A stretch of 64,000 nt of DNA. It comes from Pristionchus mayeri. Taxonomy: Eukaryota; Nematoda; Chromadorea; Rhabditida; Neodiplogasteridae. The DNA lies in assembly GCA_036245805.1 (NCBI GenBank), contig BTRK01000003.1, positions 21,541,292-21,605,291 on the forward strand, in the 5' to 3' direction. Under the pieces are notes generated by a model. It did no database searches and was not told the origin of the DNA. It worked only from the letters and a program-made list of their open reading frames with translations. Positions within the stretch are counted from its first letter, which is position 1. Each line of letters starts with the position of its first letter. Of the stretch, positions 52,300-64,000 are shown in pieces. Position numbers and translations under genes: made by a program.

Positions 52300-55200
52300 A
52301 TGAAGGAGTACGAGGATTTCGTCTTCAAAAACATGCAGAATATGGCGATCTGCCTGGCGAGGGTGAGGAGCAGCTTAACTTTGTGACTATAATTGTCGTT
52401 GAGGTCGATTCTGTTCGTCCTCATGAGGTGGAACGTCGGCTTCTGGGTGAATTGATCAACGGGATCGATGTTAATAACCTGCCCTTGAACAACAACGTCC
52501 GCTGCTCACTACTCGCCACTGGATTCTATCTACTCTATTGCAAGCCAGAAATGGTGGGATATCCATTTTTAAGTGCCTATCTTGTTTGCTCAATGCATCT
52601 AAGAATATCTCCATTTTAGTCCACGTAGTTGTAATTTCAGATGAAAAGGGAACTAATCAACGTTATGGTGAACAGTCTTTCTCATTTGACGACCATGAAA
52701 TGGATCGACGACTCCATCGGGGCTAAACAAGACAGTGAGTACTTCATGTTGAATGTAACGCATGAATCAGAAACAGTTGTGTGAGTCACGATGTCCATTG
52801 ATGTTGGTTATGCTCTCCTTTTCCATGATTCCCCTTGCAGAGGTGACAATCCACGAATCGTTCGCCTTCCATTTCAACACGTGCCTCTCCGAGATCGCCT
52901 CTCGACTGCAGTGCCATGGAAGGATGGAGGAGAGAGACGGCATCGTGAACAGCCAGGTACTCCCTAGTTCGTCTCTTTACCATTGCTTGTCTATTCATTG
53001 ATCAAAGAAAGAATCATCACAATAAAACCGAACTTTGATCTCTGAAATAATATTTGATCTCCACAGATCGAGATGATTGCTTGCTCGGTGAATGCACTGA
53101 TGAGGGAGATCACAGAGGACAAGAAGAAGGACCATAAAGGTAGGTAAAAGAAGGGATACGGTGGTGAGGACAGGGAATATTGATTGATGTAACTGCAGAC
53201 ACTATGCGTCAGTGCTCGTTCGTGCTGGGTCTTCTTCGATCCTTCGGACGAGCGAATGGAGAGGGAGAAAAACCACTGATCGCCCACATCTTCCCACTCA
53301 AATTCGAGCAGTTCGCAACGGGAGAGACCGATGCGAAGTCAGACCACTTTTCCATTCATCCATCCATGGGCAAATTATGTTTCTAGGCGAGACTCAACGA
53401 GATGCTAGCCCACTTTCTCATCCCCAATCTTAACTCTTCTAGGTCTCCGAATCTCCGCCTGAGCACAGATTGGGATGTGATGCTGGCGAGTGAAGGGAGT
53501 GAAGCACTCATCAGGAACGAGGCCAAGGACCCTAACAGGTACCATTATCTAGTTATATTTATAAAGGAAATAACAGGAATAGGTAAATTTAGCAGTTGTA
53601 CAGCTAACATTAGAGCACTACGTATGCGACTAAACAGTACGGAACAGTGACTGACATTTTTCTTGTGGGTACTATTCAAACAAGGAATCGATAATTACAG
53701 GCTGCGAAGAGTCGCGTCGAGACACGGCACGAGTTTCGTCGTCTCTTCACCCTTCAGAATCTCACCGCAGGAGTTGGAGAAGCTCTTTGATACGGTAAGT
53801 GGTAGAAGACTACGGTATCTCGATGACAATCGATCTCCATTGCAGATGCAGATTCTACTGAAGAAGAATGTGCTGGAGAAGCTGGATGAGATTGCGAGTG
53901 AAGTGTATCCAGTGAGTAGATCACGCCTAATACTTATCCCTAAGATGTGGTAGAATAAGAAATTCGTAGAACTTCTGACCAAAATAATTGTTGATAATGT
54001 ATTTTAATTTCGTGCATTCTGTGCATCCTTTATCGGTCTAACGATAGAATCGAAATCCAAGTTGAAGTTACAGTACTCTAATCGATTCCCCTCTCAGGGC
54101 GGGTCGATCAAACGCTTCCCTTACTCTCGAATCGGGGACACGATTCTGCTGTCGTGTCTGACCCTCCTCCGAGATGTCCTCCAGCCATTCTCCATCCTCT
54201 CCCCCCATTGCCCCATCGAGGACAAATTCGCCAAGGAGGTACGCTTGTCTTTGGTCGTTTATCTGCTCATCAATCTCTGTGACCTACCATTGTATCCGCC
54301 TTCCTCTGCAGCTCAATTCCTTCTGCATGGAGATCATCAATGCATCCGATTCCTCGAGGATGTCCACTGACGATGATAGGTGGGAGTTTGCCACTCTGAA
54401 ATGAAACTTCATATTATTTAAATGCCAAAGATTGGGGTGATTCAACGATATTCCTGGTAGTGCATTCATTGAACGACTACCCGAATCCTCCTCAATAGTG
54501 GGAGCCGTGCATACGGAGTTACGGAACGACACCTTGTGGGGTCGATAAATGACAGAATTCTGAGATCTCATGTATAGTTCAAATTCTAATTTGTCAGGAA
54601 GCACCTCGTGAACGGTCTCCACCACGATCCTTTCGGAGGAGTGAATAAACACAAGATCGCCATGTCGGTCACCTCCGTCGCCCTCGAGTTGATCGTGTGG
54701 GCAGCAGTCGACGAGATCGGTCAGTTCGTAATTCGTGTATATTAGAGAATACTGTAGGTTACGGTAGATGAATAAACCAATCAATATTGTTTCAGATTCG
54801 GATCGAGTGTGTTCGGGCATGTCCGATCGACTCTTCGGCAACGGCCCCAGAGAACGAGGATTCTGCTCACAGGTAGGTCAAAGGGAGTTGATCGATAAGT
54901 TACAGTTCTCCATCCAGGTTCCACTGTGTGCCCGCGCCTTGTACACACTGGGCGGACTCGCCGAGAAGTTTCCTACCGTATCCAAGGCTACGGTAGGTGG
55001 AGACAACAAGATTGAGTAGTATACTTTTGCATGCAGGTGGTGGGAACACTCAGTCGATTCCTGCTAGAACCGTGCCAATTACTCGCCCGCCTCTCCAGTG
55101 ATAAGAAAGCTGCCGAGGGAGAGAAGAGGGATGACGAGGTACGGTAGAAGAGAGATATTGATCGATTTATTGATTGAGACAAGCGATTTAGCTTTGCCCC

Positions 55201-58200
55201 ATTCAGGTGAAGCGGAAGACTGCCTTCGAAAACACGAGGAATGCGGCAATCAGCGCCCTCTGCAAGTGAGGAGAACGGGAAGGGGCTGAGAGTGAAGGAG
55301 ACCAGCATCGAATATGATGACGAAGCTGATAGTGAACCACACTCGAAATACCGAATGGGAAGGAAGGGCGAATGCGTGGCGATATTGAAAGCAATAGTTC
55401 ATGTCATGAATCGCTTTGGTCAAGCATCGCTTTACATTTATCGGAATGTGTGCGCATCAGACACTAGGGTAGTGAATCATGCGAAGAAGGATCTTCCGCA
55501 ATCCTGATGATAGAGATGCCCTCAGGGCGTTGTCTTCGTCTCTGAGTGTGGACTCGGACTCGGTGCAGGCCTCCCTCGCCTCCCTCTCCTCCAAGTTGTT
55601 CGTCTGCTCCACCTCGAACACCAGCAATGAGTGAGCACTCACTTTTCATCCTTTTCTATGAGCAATCTTATTACCGCTCCAAGAATCTTGTTTATAATTA
55701 GGTTACTAAACAATTTGAATGGGCAACAAAACTGCATCAAGAGAGATAGCGATGATTCGCATTTGCAGCATCGTGCAATTGGTGTGCGAGAATGCGATCC
55801 TGACTCTCGGAGGAATCGGAGTGTCCCTCGTGAAGGAACCAGAAGTGCCCGAACAAGTGCTGCAGGTGAGGAGGAGAAGAGTAGCGTGTTGCATGACAGT
55901 ATATTCATGGCAACAACAAACTTACTCGCCTCCATGGAGTCAGAAGGGAGATGTATCCATTGCAGATCTTCATCCAACGTTTCTCGAGTCCTCCCTCGCC
56001 CCTCGACGTGCACATCGTCAACTCACTCGCCAATATGTGGATTGCTGGAGCGGTGAGATTACTTGATCCTTGATCTTTCACTCTCAATTGCATGTATGGT
56101 AATACCTTTGATGCATCTTGAAGTGCTAACAATTGTAAGGTCAAAGATCATTCTTTTTTCATAAATATTCCCTTATGATCTTTGATCTCTGCAGCGATCG
56201 ATCGACGACGGAGTGATGAAGTTGTTCTCGAGCATCACCATCGAGAGCAGCAATTGCATCTACTCCACGGACTCGCGCAGTGACGGGAAGGAACAGAGAT
56301 ACGCGTGAGTCCCATTCCTCTCATTCTTTCATACTCCTTGGGTATCGTTTGTTCGATTACTTCGTACGAGCCAACAGTGAGTGCAGTCAAAATAGTAATG
56401 ATATCATCAAATCTTCAGTAAGTACCCCACCCCTCCCTTGCAGCCACGTTTCTCTGGCAGTTGACTCGGCCCTCGGTCGAATGGCAGAGAGCATCGAAGA
56501 GGAGAAGGCTAAGATGGATCTGCTAGTCAGACTACTGGAGTTATTCGTCCAATTGGGTCTCGAAGGGAAGAGACTCGGAGAGAAACTGAACAAGAGTACG
56601 GTAAAGGTGCGATTTCTTTTCCAGTGTACAGTGTATAAAGTTGATCATCTGAACTTTACATAATTCTGGAATATGATGTTTCTCTTGTAGATGTCGACAG
56701 GAGCGGGAAATCTGGGAGTGCTGATTCCTAAGATGGCAGCCCTCCTCAAGAGGATGAATCCCATCACGAATCCAACTGCCAGAATAAGGAATCTATTCCG
56801 AGACTTCTGGTTCTACTGCACCGTACTGGGATTTGATGTTGAGTATTCGGGTGAGTGAACTGGTACGGTGGAATTTGAAAAGTGGATTCTACTGTAGATC
56901 ATCGATTGATCGATCTCCCCTGTGTTCAGGTCTGTGGCCGGAGGACTGGTACATCGCAGTGTGCGAGGTGGCAGTGAAGTCGCCCGTGCTCCTTCCCACG
57001 GAGAATTTACGATCCGAACTAATCGATAATGCAGCCATCAAGAGTGACGCCATGAGTCCCGTGAGGAGATTACGGTAGTGGAATTGGAGGGCACGGTACT
57101 CTTTGCAGGCCGAGCTACAGGATATGCGGAATACGGTAGTCGCCGAGCTGGAACATCCTGTGGACGTGAGTACTGTAGAGGGAGATTGTAGATTACTGCA
57201 AACTGTGGGTACGGTATTCCAATCGATAAGTGCTTCGTTCAGGTGGTGGCGATGGTGAATCGGATGGAGTTCGCGCAGTGTACGTATCTGCTGTCGGTGG
57301 TGAGAATGGAGAAGATGAGAGTGAAGCAGGCGAAGGAGGCAAATGCAGTACAGGAGTTCTTCAAGTATCTAGAGGACAGGTCAGGCAGCCACGGAATGAG
57401 AAATACGGGAAGGGAGGAGAGTAATATGGAAAGATGTGAATATCGCTGATGTTACATAAAATATTGTCTCGACGTGGGCTTGGAAACTCATCGTTATTCG
57501 GATTTGAGAAACTAGAGAGGTTCCAGAAATTAACCAAAGTCTGGGTCAGTGGATCTAGTGCGATTCTATGACGCTTCCTTTGACAAGAAACAATATTGCT
57601 TCCTGTTCTCTAGAAAAGGGCTGTAACCTTCACTGGTCGATCTCTCCAATGGATGATTCCCTCTGTGTTGCAGGGCGATCCGCAAGGACAAGGCGGGTAT
57701 GTGGCAGTGTCTCCTCTCTGCTGCTATCGTCGTATTCAACTCATTCCTCGATTCGGCCAAGAAGAGAGGAGAGAACGGCACCGAGACCATACTAGAGAGA
57801 CACGCACAGTTCCTACTCACATACTTCAACCACAATCTCAGAGAGGTATACGGTAGCGACTCGGGAAAATCGACAACTGAATTTATTCTCTCAGGTTCGC
57901 CGATGCGCTGATCTCTGTCTGTCGCGACTCGTCGACACCTTCCCCTTCCTGCTGTGGAATGGAAGAGTGCTATCGACGGCCCTCGATCTGCTGCAGGCAC
58001 TCAAGGTACGATAGAGATGAGGGATACGGTAGGAGGATATTGATTGGCTCCGTTCAGTCGAATGTGGAGGAGGATTCGTCGTGCAAGATCACGCAGTTCT
58101 CTCTCCCCACTCTGCCATGGAGCATACAACTGCAGGTGAGGAGATGGGGCAACTTTATAGAATTCATAGTAAACATGCCCTTGTATTCGATCTTTGTCAT

Positions 58201-61200
58201 AATTGCAAGCAAGGAAGTGTAACACTAGGAGAAGATCTTTTCCTGAAATCACATGATATCTTTATTTCTGGCAAGCCACTGTCATTGTTTGAAACGGAGT
58301 CCTTTCCATCCCTCCAATTCATCTATACTCTAATCCCTCAGGAGACAGTGGATGCTCGTCGTCAAGTGGTCGCTGACTTCTCCGAGAGATGCGAGCAGAT
58401 TCTCCACGAGGCAATCAAGTGGGCACCCGACTCGACTAACTCCCATCTACTGGTTAGTGGGAGCATTCGAAGGAGGGGGGGGGGGGGTATAATAATATTA
58501 GATTAGAAATGTATGTCCTACACCATGCCGAGTACGCGACTAAACAAGCGGAACGAAAAATTAGAAAGTTATTTCCTATAATCTTTTCAGCCGCATATTT
58601 TCTTCAAACCCTATATGGTGATGATTGAACATATGGTGACATATGCCTGACATATGGTGATGATTGAACGCAAGAATTGAAATTAAAAACACTTTTAAGA
58701 GTATAATAATTAAAGTACTAAAAGCCGGCTCATAGATTTAGCGGCTTAGGAGGCCAACTAGCATTGTCGGAACGTTTTAATAGTGCTATAGATGCGTATT
58801 ACGCATTGCGTAATTTTGGTTGAACTGGGTAGTGATCGGACGCTTAAAAAATAAATTAGCGAATTTCAATAAATGGTTGTTTATCTTGTAGGAGCACGTG
58901 GCGAACGGTGGTCGAATGCCCTCCGTGAAGGGACTCGATCTCCCCAGTGACAGAGACGACAGTCTCAGGTCGAGGAGTCTCTATGTGGGACAGGTGAGTA
59001 GGCGGATTGGAAATGTTGAGTACATACTAAAATATATTTGAGTAGGCTCTAGTTGTTTTTCTATTATGATGGTTTGCCTGTGGGAACGGGCTTACATCTT
59101 ACCCTAAATTTAGGTGTGATCCATAGGTTTCAGTATGTGTCCGTATGGGGTTTCCTCTACACAAATATTCAATCATTCCTGAAAGTCATTGAATTACATT
59201 TTTTTCGTATTTTCTGTTTGCAATAATAAATGTGAGTATCTCCTTCGTTGCAGGTGAAAGGAATGCTGGCGATGCTCTCTTCTGACTACGAGAAGGACGG
59301 GGAGAAAGTACTCGTAACGAGATTGGAAGGATCACTCGAGAGGGCCATCGATTCGGGTGAGCACAACCGGGTCGATGCAGAGATGTGTTCAAGAAGAGGT
59401 TATGGGACAGTACTCTGAACACTTCGTAGTACGGCAGTTGATTATCGATTGCAGGGAACGAATCGGAGATGCACGAGTCGATCATGATGCTCACTGCACT
59501 CTTCGTATCGCTCAAGGGTAAGCACATAGATTTATTGTTTGGAACGATTTGCACACGTACTACTTTGATTCCAGTTGGATGTTTAGATTTTTAGCCTCGA
59601 ATTCATAATCGATGAGCATCGGTTGATTCATCAACCTGATGAGGTGGAATGCAGTGCAGGATACAATTAATCCTTTTCCGTCTTAATTCTCAGAGGCGAA
59701 CGACAGTCTTCTGTCTACTCTCACTCGTGTTCCCCTCCGTTCTTTCACTGCTTCCACTCTCCGACTGTGTGTCCTCTCGTGGAGTTGGCTGCTGGCCGCC
59801 AAGGAAGGAGTCATCGTCAGGGTCAGTGCATCCAATATGAGGAATTCCTTGACTAAACTCTCTCTTGTGATTAGACAAAACGAATACATTAAATAAAAGA
59901 ATCGAGGCTGCTAATGATACACTGAAACAAGCTTCTATATTTTCAGTGACTGATACAGTAAATCGTTATTAACTATCCTTCATCCTTCCAGTTCCTTCGT
60001 GAGATGTCCTCCGTGTGGACGTGGTGTGCTCGTGAGAGACTGGGCATTTTCTCCTCTGACGACTCCATCCCTTGCCCTCTCTCGGATAACATCACCCACT
60101 CAAGGGAACAGCCCAATCTCGCCCCGCACACCATCTGGATCAGGGTGAGTATCTCGGATTCAAGTATACGTAAGGTCAATACAGTATCTCTCTCCTACCG
60201 TACCCCTTCAGTTCCTGGTGGAGCGAGTGGAGGTGGCGAAGTATCGATCTCGGGAGCAGCTGGACATTCTGGAGATGATGTTCGTGAACACTCTCTCGCT
60301 GCGAGTGGCGACACCTGCAGGGAAGGGCCAGTCTGCACCCCTATTCGGAGCTCCCATCTCGTGTCCATTGAATGATGGTGAGGACGAGACCTTCTAGTTA
60401 TTCCCAGAACTTTATGGTGATGAAAGAAGAGTAAAAGTAGGGAAGAACCGCTAGAAAAGTATGAACGAATAATGGTAGATCGTTGAACTGCATTCAGTGT
60501 TGGTCACTCGTCACATCTCCGCCGTCGGCATCCGATTCAAGTTGCTCACTTGCGTCCTCTCCATGCTGCAGGTGAGTACAGTAGGAAAATATTGACAGAA
60601 TCGATACGGTAGCAACGAATACTATCGACTGATTGCAGGGTGAGACGTCGGCTGGTCGTCTCTCGTACAATGTGCTGCGAGAACGAGTGTACGCCAGTGC
60701 TCTCCACTTCTTCTCGTGAGTACCGTAGTCTACCCATGGCTACAGTACCCCCGAGTACCGTACCCCTCTCAGGCTGCCTCCGCAAGGGCCGCTGCAGGAG
60801 TCGTCGCAGCTGAGGAACGACCTGCAGATGCTGTCTGCCTTCTGGCAGACTCTGTACGCTGATGCGAAGTACATCAAGAAGGAGACGTTCAATGCAGTCA
60901 GTGGTGAGTGCGGTGGGTCGGAGAGATGATTGGGTAGGAGGATGAGAAGAGAGAGAATGGATTGCAGATCCGGAAGTGAACATGCACATGCCGTACGCGC
61001 CCTCGTTCTCGGACACACTCAATAGCAATAAGTGAGTAGAAAGGAATAATATTTAACCTTTGATATTTCATTTCTATTTTGTACAAGTGTTACAATTAAG
61101 TTTCTTAATTATGCCACAGTTCATCTATGAAGTGGATGCATTGATAGGTCTGCGGGATTTTTTAGGGATTACATCACTATCTTTATCTCCATACTCTCCC

Positions 61201-63912
61201 ATTCTCTCTACCCCCCATTCCTTCCCTATGATCCCTCCTTCTCCTCTCAGGGCGTCAGTGCAGACATGGCACGCGGCAGCTCAGTCTTCCTCGTATGCGA
61301 ACACTCTGACGATTGTGAGCAACCAGAAGATGGCCAATGCAGCCACTCTCAGTAGGAATGGAGGAGACTCGAGGACGAAGATGGACGAAGGAGGCATCGA
61401 GGGAGAGAAGATGATCAAGAGCTATCTCAGGAAGAGGAACATGCTACTGCTGCTCATCGTCAGTGGGGGGTCTTGTTAGGGAGATTGTGTAGTGTGATAG
61501 TAATTGCGATACTGGATGAATTATTCGCTAGATTCCGACTTGTGATTTTTCTAGTTAGATTTCATGTCGTTAGCTGTGTTTGCTGAGTGTATCAGACTGA
61601 GGGTGAATCCTGATTGTTGCAGGGTAACGAGATGGATCGTCTCTCGGCGTGGCTGAATCCCCTGGGGGAGGGGACGGAGGAGGGAATGAGTGCAGTGGAA
61701 CAATGGATGAAGAGCACTCTCGGAGGTGAGGGGAGGGGGGAGAGGGGGGGGATTATGCAGAGAAGGGAGGAGGAGTGTGCAAGAGAGTGTCACAATTAAG
61801 CGAATTACACAGGAAAACATTGCTTTTCCTCTTGTTTTGACTGTTCCGCTACATATTTGTTCCGAAAATTTCCATATATCGTAGATCGACTAGTAAACAA
61901 GGAGGAGGGTGTAGTGCGGAAACCTGTAGTTCAACTGTGAATCTCAGACAGTCGAACGGAGCAGAAAGTGCTGAAGGACACGGCGAAGCTGGCGTGGCAG
62001 ATCAGTCCAGAGGTCGCCATCGCCCTCCCATCGAGGTAGAGAAGGAGGGGATCGATGGGGGAATGGAGAGGGAGACTTCTCAATATATTTTGAAATTCCG
62101 AAAGGAACCAATGATCCTTCTTAAATTCCATGTCTATAGTTATGCTCTGTCACATAGATTTGTCAGGTGATTGAAATGGGGAATTTTCCAACATTTAGTT
62201 AGTTTGTCCGGACCCGGATTCAATTGATAGCTAACCTTGTCTTGGGAGAAGATCAATGGATGCATCTCAGATTCCGCGGGACGAATCTGATGCGATCAGT
62301 GATCGAGGAGTTGGTTCGATCGAATCCCGCTCTCGTCTGCCACATCCCCGATGCCCTCCCTCTCTTCCTCGCCGACTCGAACGTCTTCGAGACCAGTGAC
62401 GTCAGTATTCATTTGGGGGGGGGGGGGGGGTGCTACGGTATCCGTCATTTCTCGATAGACCTCCCCCTCATTCAGATGTCTCACGTACTTACCTGGTCTC
62501 GCTGTTCTCCAGTGATGGCCCTCTCCCTCCTCACTCCTCGTCAATTCCCCATCCATCCTGCCACTGTGCAGTACGCTGTCAACGTGCTCAGATCCTACTC
62601 GCCCCAGGTACGGTAGGAGGGTGGGGTTACTGTAGTCAGGGTGTTCGAAGTTTCCCGTAGTTCTGCAGTGTAAAAGTAGGAAAATTGCAGATCCTGCTAC
62701 TGTACATTCCACAGCTGGTGCAGGCGATTCGACACGACTCAGTGAGTACAGAAGGGAGACTACCGAGGAGTGATTTTAATTATGCAATGAGCGGAGAAAT
62801 ATATTTATTTGAAACATTTTATCTCAAGGTTCAAAAAATTTTGGTTTTGTAGCATATTGTTTCCTTGTGACGACTCTAATATTCTTCTCCTGTTTTCCAG
62901 CATTATTTGTGAAGAAAAAGGCGGTGGTTGTAGATGGGATACGTCTCTGAACTGTTGATCTGGCTGGCTGGTCACTCCCAATTACTCGCCCATCAACTAC
63001 TATGGAACATGCACACGAACATGTACACTGACGAAGACGCCAAGTGCAAGGATCCCGTACTATTCGAACCACTCAATGAGATCACCAGGAAGGTGAGTGG
63101 AAGGGAGTGAGGGATGGTGGAATTGAAGATTGTTTCCTGTTTTGATCTATTTTCTTAAAATATCGCTGAAAATGGAGATATGCTAATAAAAAAGCAAAGG
63201 AACGGGTGGTTTTGATGCATTGGCATTCCATGATATAGAAACGCACAGAAAAAATGATACCTTGTACGAAAGAGAACCCCTAATCACATTGCAGATCATT
63301 TCTCAATTCGAGGGCGAGGCTCGTTCCTTCTACGAGAATGAATTCGAGTTGTTCCGCCAGTTGACGAGCATCTCTGGTTGGTCAATCCCTGATTCATGCA
63401 ATTAATTAGCCTCTCCTTTTGCAGGGACGATCAAGCCGTACCCGAAGGGGGACGCCCGCAAGAAAGCCTGTCTGGCAGCACTCGCCCCCTGCAAGATAGA
63501 GACGATCGCCTATCTCCCTTCCAATCCAGAGGCCATCCTACTCGACATCGACTACGCCAGTGGTACACCCATGCAGAGGTACGGTAGAATACGGTACTCG
63601 TATGGGTACGGTATAAATCGATGGACGTTGCAGCGCAGCGAAGGCTCCTTTCCTGGCACGTTTCAAGGTGAAGAAATGCGAAGTAGCCGAGTTGGAGAGA
63701 ATGGGACTGGCGGCACACAATAATGGTGAGGAGAAGGGGAGGGGAGAGGACTGTGGGATAAGTAGGCCGTTCCTTGCGCCATATCTGCTACATTATTGAC
63801 CAACAATGGAGTTTCTCTCTCTTTAGCAGGGAAGAATCTGCTGGCGGCGTTGAAATCGCCGACGAACGAGGAGGAAAGGAGCAGAATCGTGTGGCAAGCT
63901 GCCATATTCAAG
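52300..63912 (+). CDS. PI4KA: Phosphatidylinositol 4-kinase III alpha, partial (about 50 exons)
   Basis: Makes PtdIns4P at the plasma membrane, with TTC7 and EFR3 partners in other animals. The ATG at 52300 gives [20 protein letters not shown], aligning with the family N-terminus. About 50 short exons with GT-AG introns (many 40-100 bp) stay in phase and follow the family order. Landmarks: [15 protein letters not shown] (55966-56052); [18 protein letters not shown] (56444-56606); [102 protein letters not shown] in the helical PIK region; [38 protein letters not shown] and [16 protein letters not shown] (63425 onward); and WQAAIFK at 63912, where the kinase N-lobe begins. The catalytic and activation loops lie past the window end. 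A few mid-gene junctions (near 53330-53400, 55490-55780) are approximate. Confidence 0.95.
53612..53652 (+). repeat. Dispersed intronic repeat CGACTAAACA...CGGAACA
   Basis: TATGCGACTAAACAGTACGG followed by AACAGTGA matches ACGCGACTAAACAAGCGGAA at 58534, and an inverted relative (TTTTGACTGTTCCGC) is at about 61836-61850. All lie in PI4KA introns, suggesting remnants of one small non-autonomous element. Confidence 0.45.
58456..58890 (+). other. Unusually long PI4KA intron with repeats
   Basis: About 435 bp against a typical 40-100 bp. It opens with a 13-G run (58475-58487), then carries CGCGACTAAACAAGCGGAAC, shared with another PI4KA intron, and two copies of ATATGGTGATGATTGAAC (58615 and 58656). 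It ends in TTGTAG. Confidence 0.7.
62415..62430 (+). repeat. Run of 16 G in a PI4KA intron
   Basis: Homopolymer of 16 G just after a GTCAGT donor. A similar 13-G run is at 58475-58487 and an 8-9 G run near 39953. Long G runs can form quadruplexes and are unstable in replication. Confidence 0.9.
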
Positions 63913-64000
63913 GTGAGGGGGGAGAAAGGGCAAGGTCAGTTGGATGAAAAATTGCTATAGATAGCCTCTCCTTGTTGGTATCGCTTACACCATCACTAAT

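Noticed and set aside
54284..54841. 185-codon minus-strand open frame within PI4KA
   Set aside because: It is the antisense of in-phase conserved PI4KA exons and introns.

Overview
The window reads as nuclear DNA of a nematode. Genes are split into many short exons by introns often only 35-60 bp long, with GTGAGT-type donors and TGCAG/TTTCAG/CTCAG acceptors. Acceptor-like sites lie a few bases upstream of start codons, as expected for spliced-leader trans-splicing. The two conserved genes (RAB-35 and phosphatidylinositol 4-kinase III alpha) look nematode-like. High intron density and TGCAG acceptors would fit a diplogastrid such as Pristionchus, but that placement is an inference.

Layout. 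(1) Positions 1-36530 are one uninterrupted satellite array, running off the left edge, built from two related monomers of 72 bp and 67 bp in varying order, with long blocks duplicated at larger scale. It decays over its last 300 bp. (2) 36580-41764 is unique sequence holding a 5-exon gene of unknown function on the plus strand (37326-38300) and rab-35 on the minus strand (38801-40716), in convergent orientation. (3) 41774-52015 looks like a single large DNA transposon. It has inverted ends of about 60-70 bp, rich in CACC-N2-GGTG palindromes, and is flanked by an exact 9-bp direct repeat (ATAAATATT). Inside are a many-exon minus-strand gene with Mutator-like (MULE) transposase features, broken pieces of ribosomal protein L3, and an intact plus a broken copy of a small gene. 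This is the structure of a gene-capturing MULE. (4) 52300-63912 holds about 50 exons of PI4KA on the plus strand, from the N-terminus to the start of the kinase domain; the catalytic loop lies beyond the right edge.

How the parts relate. rab-35 and PI4KA point away from each other, and the transposon sits between their 5' ends, starting about 1 kb upstream of rab-35 and ending about 280 bp upstream of the PI4KA start codon. RAB-35 and PI4KA both act in plasma-membrane and endosomal phosphoinositide traffic, so the pair may once have been close head-to-head neighbours; that is an inference. The most novel parts are the transposon with its captured gene fragments and the higher-order satellite whose every monomer carries a splice-acceptor-like pyrimidine tract.
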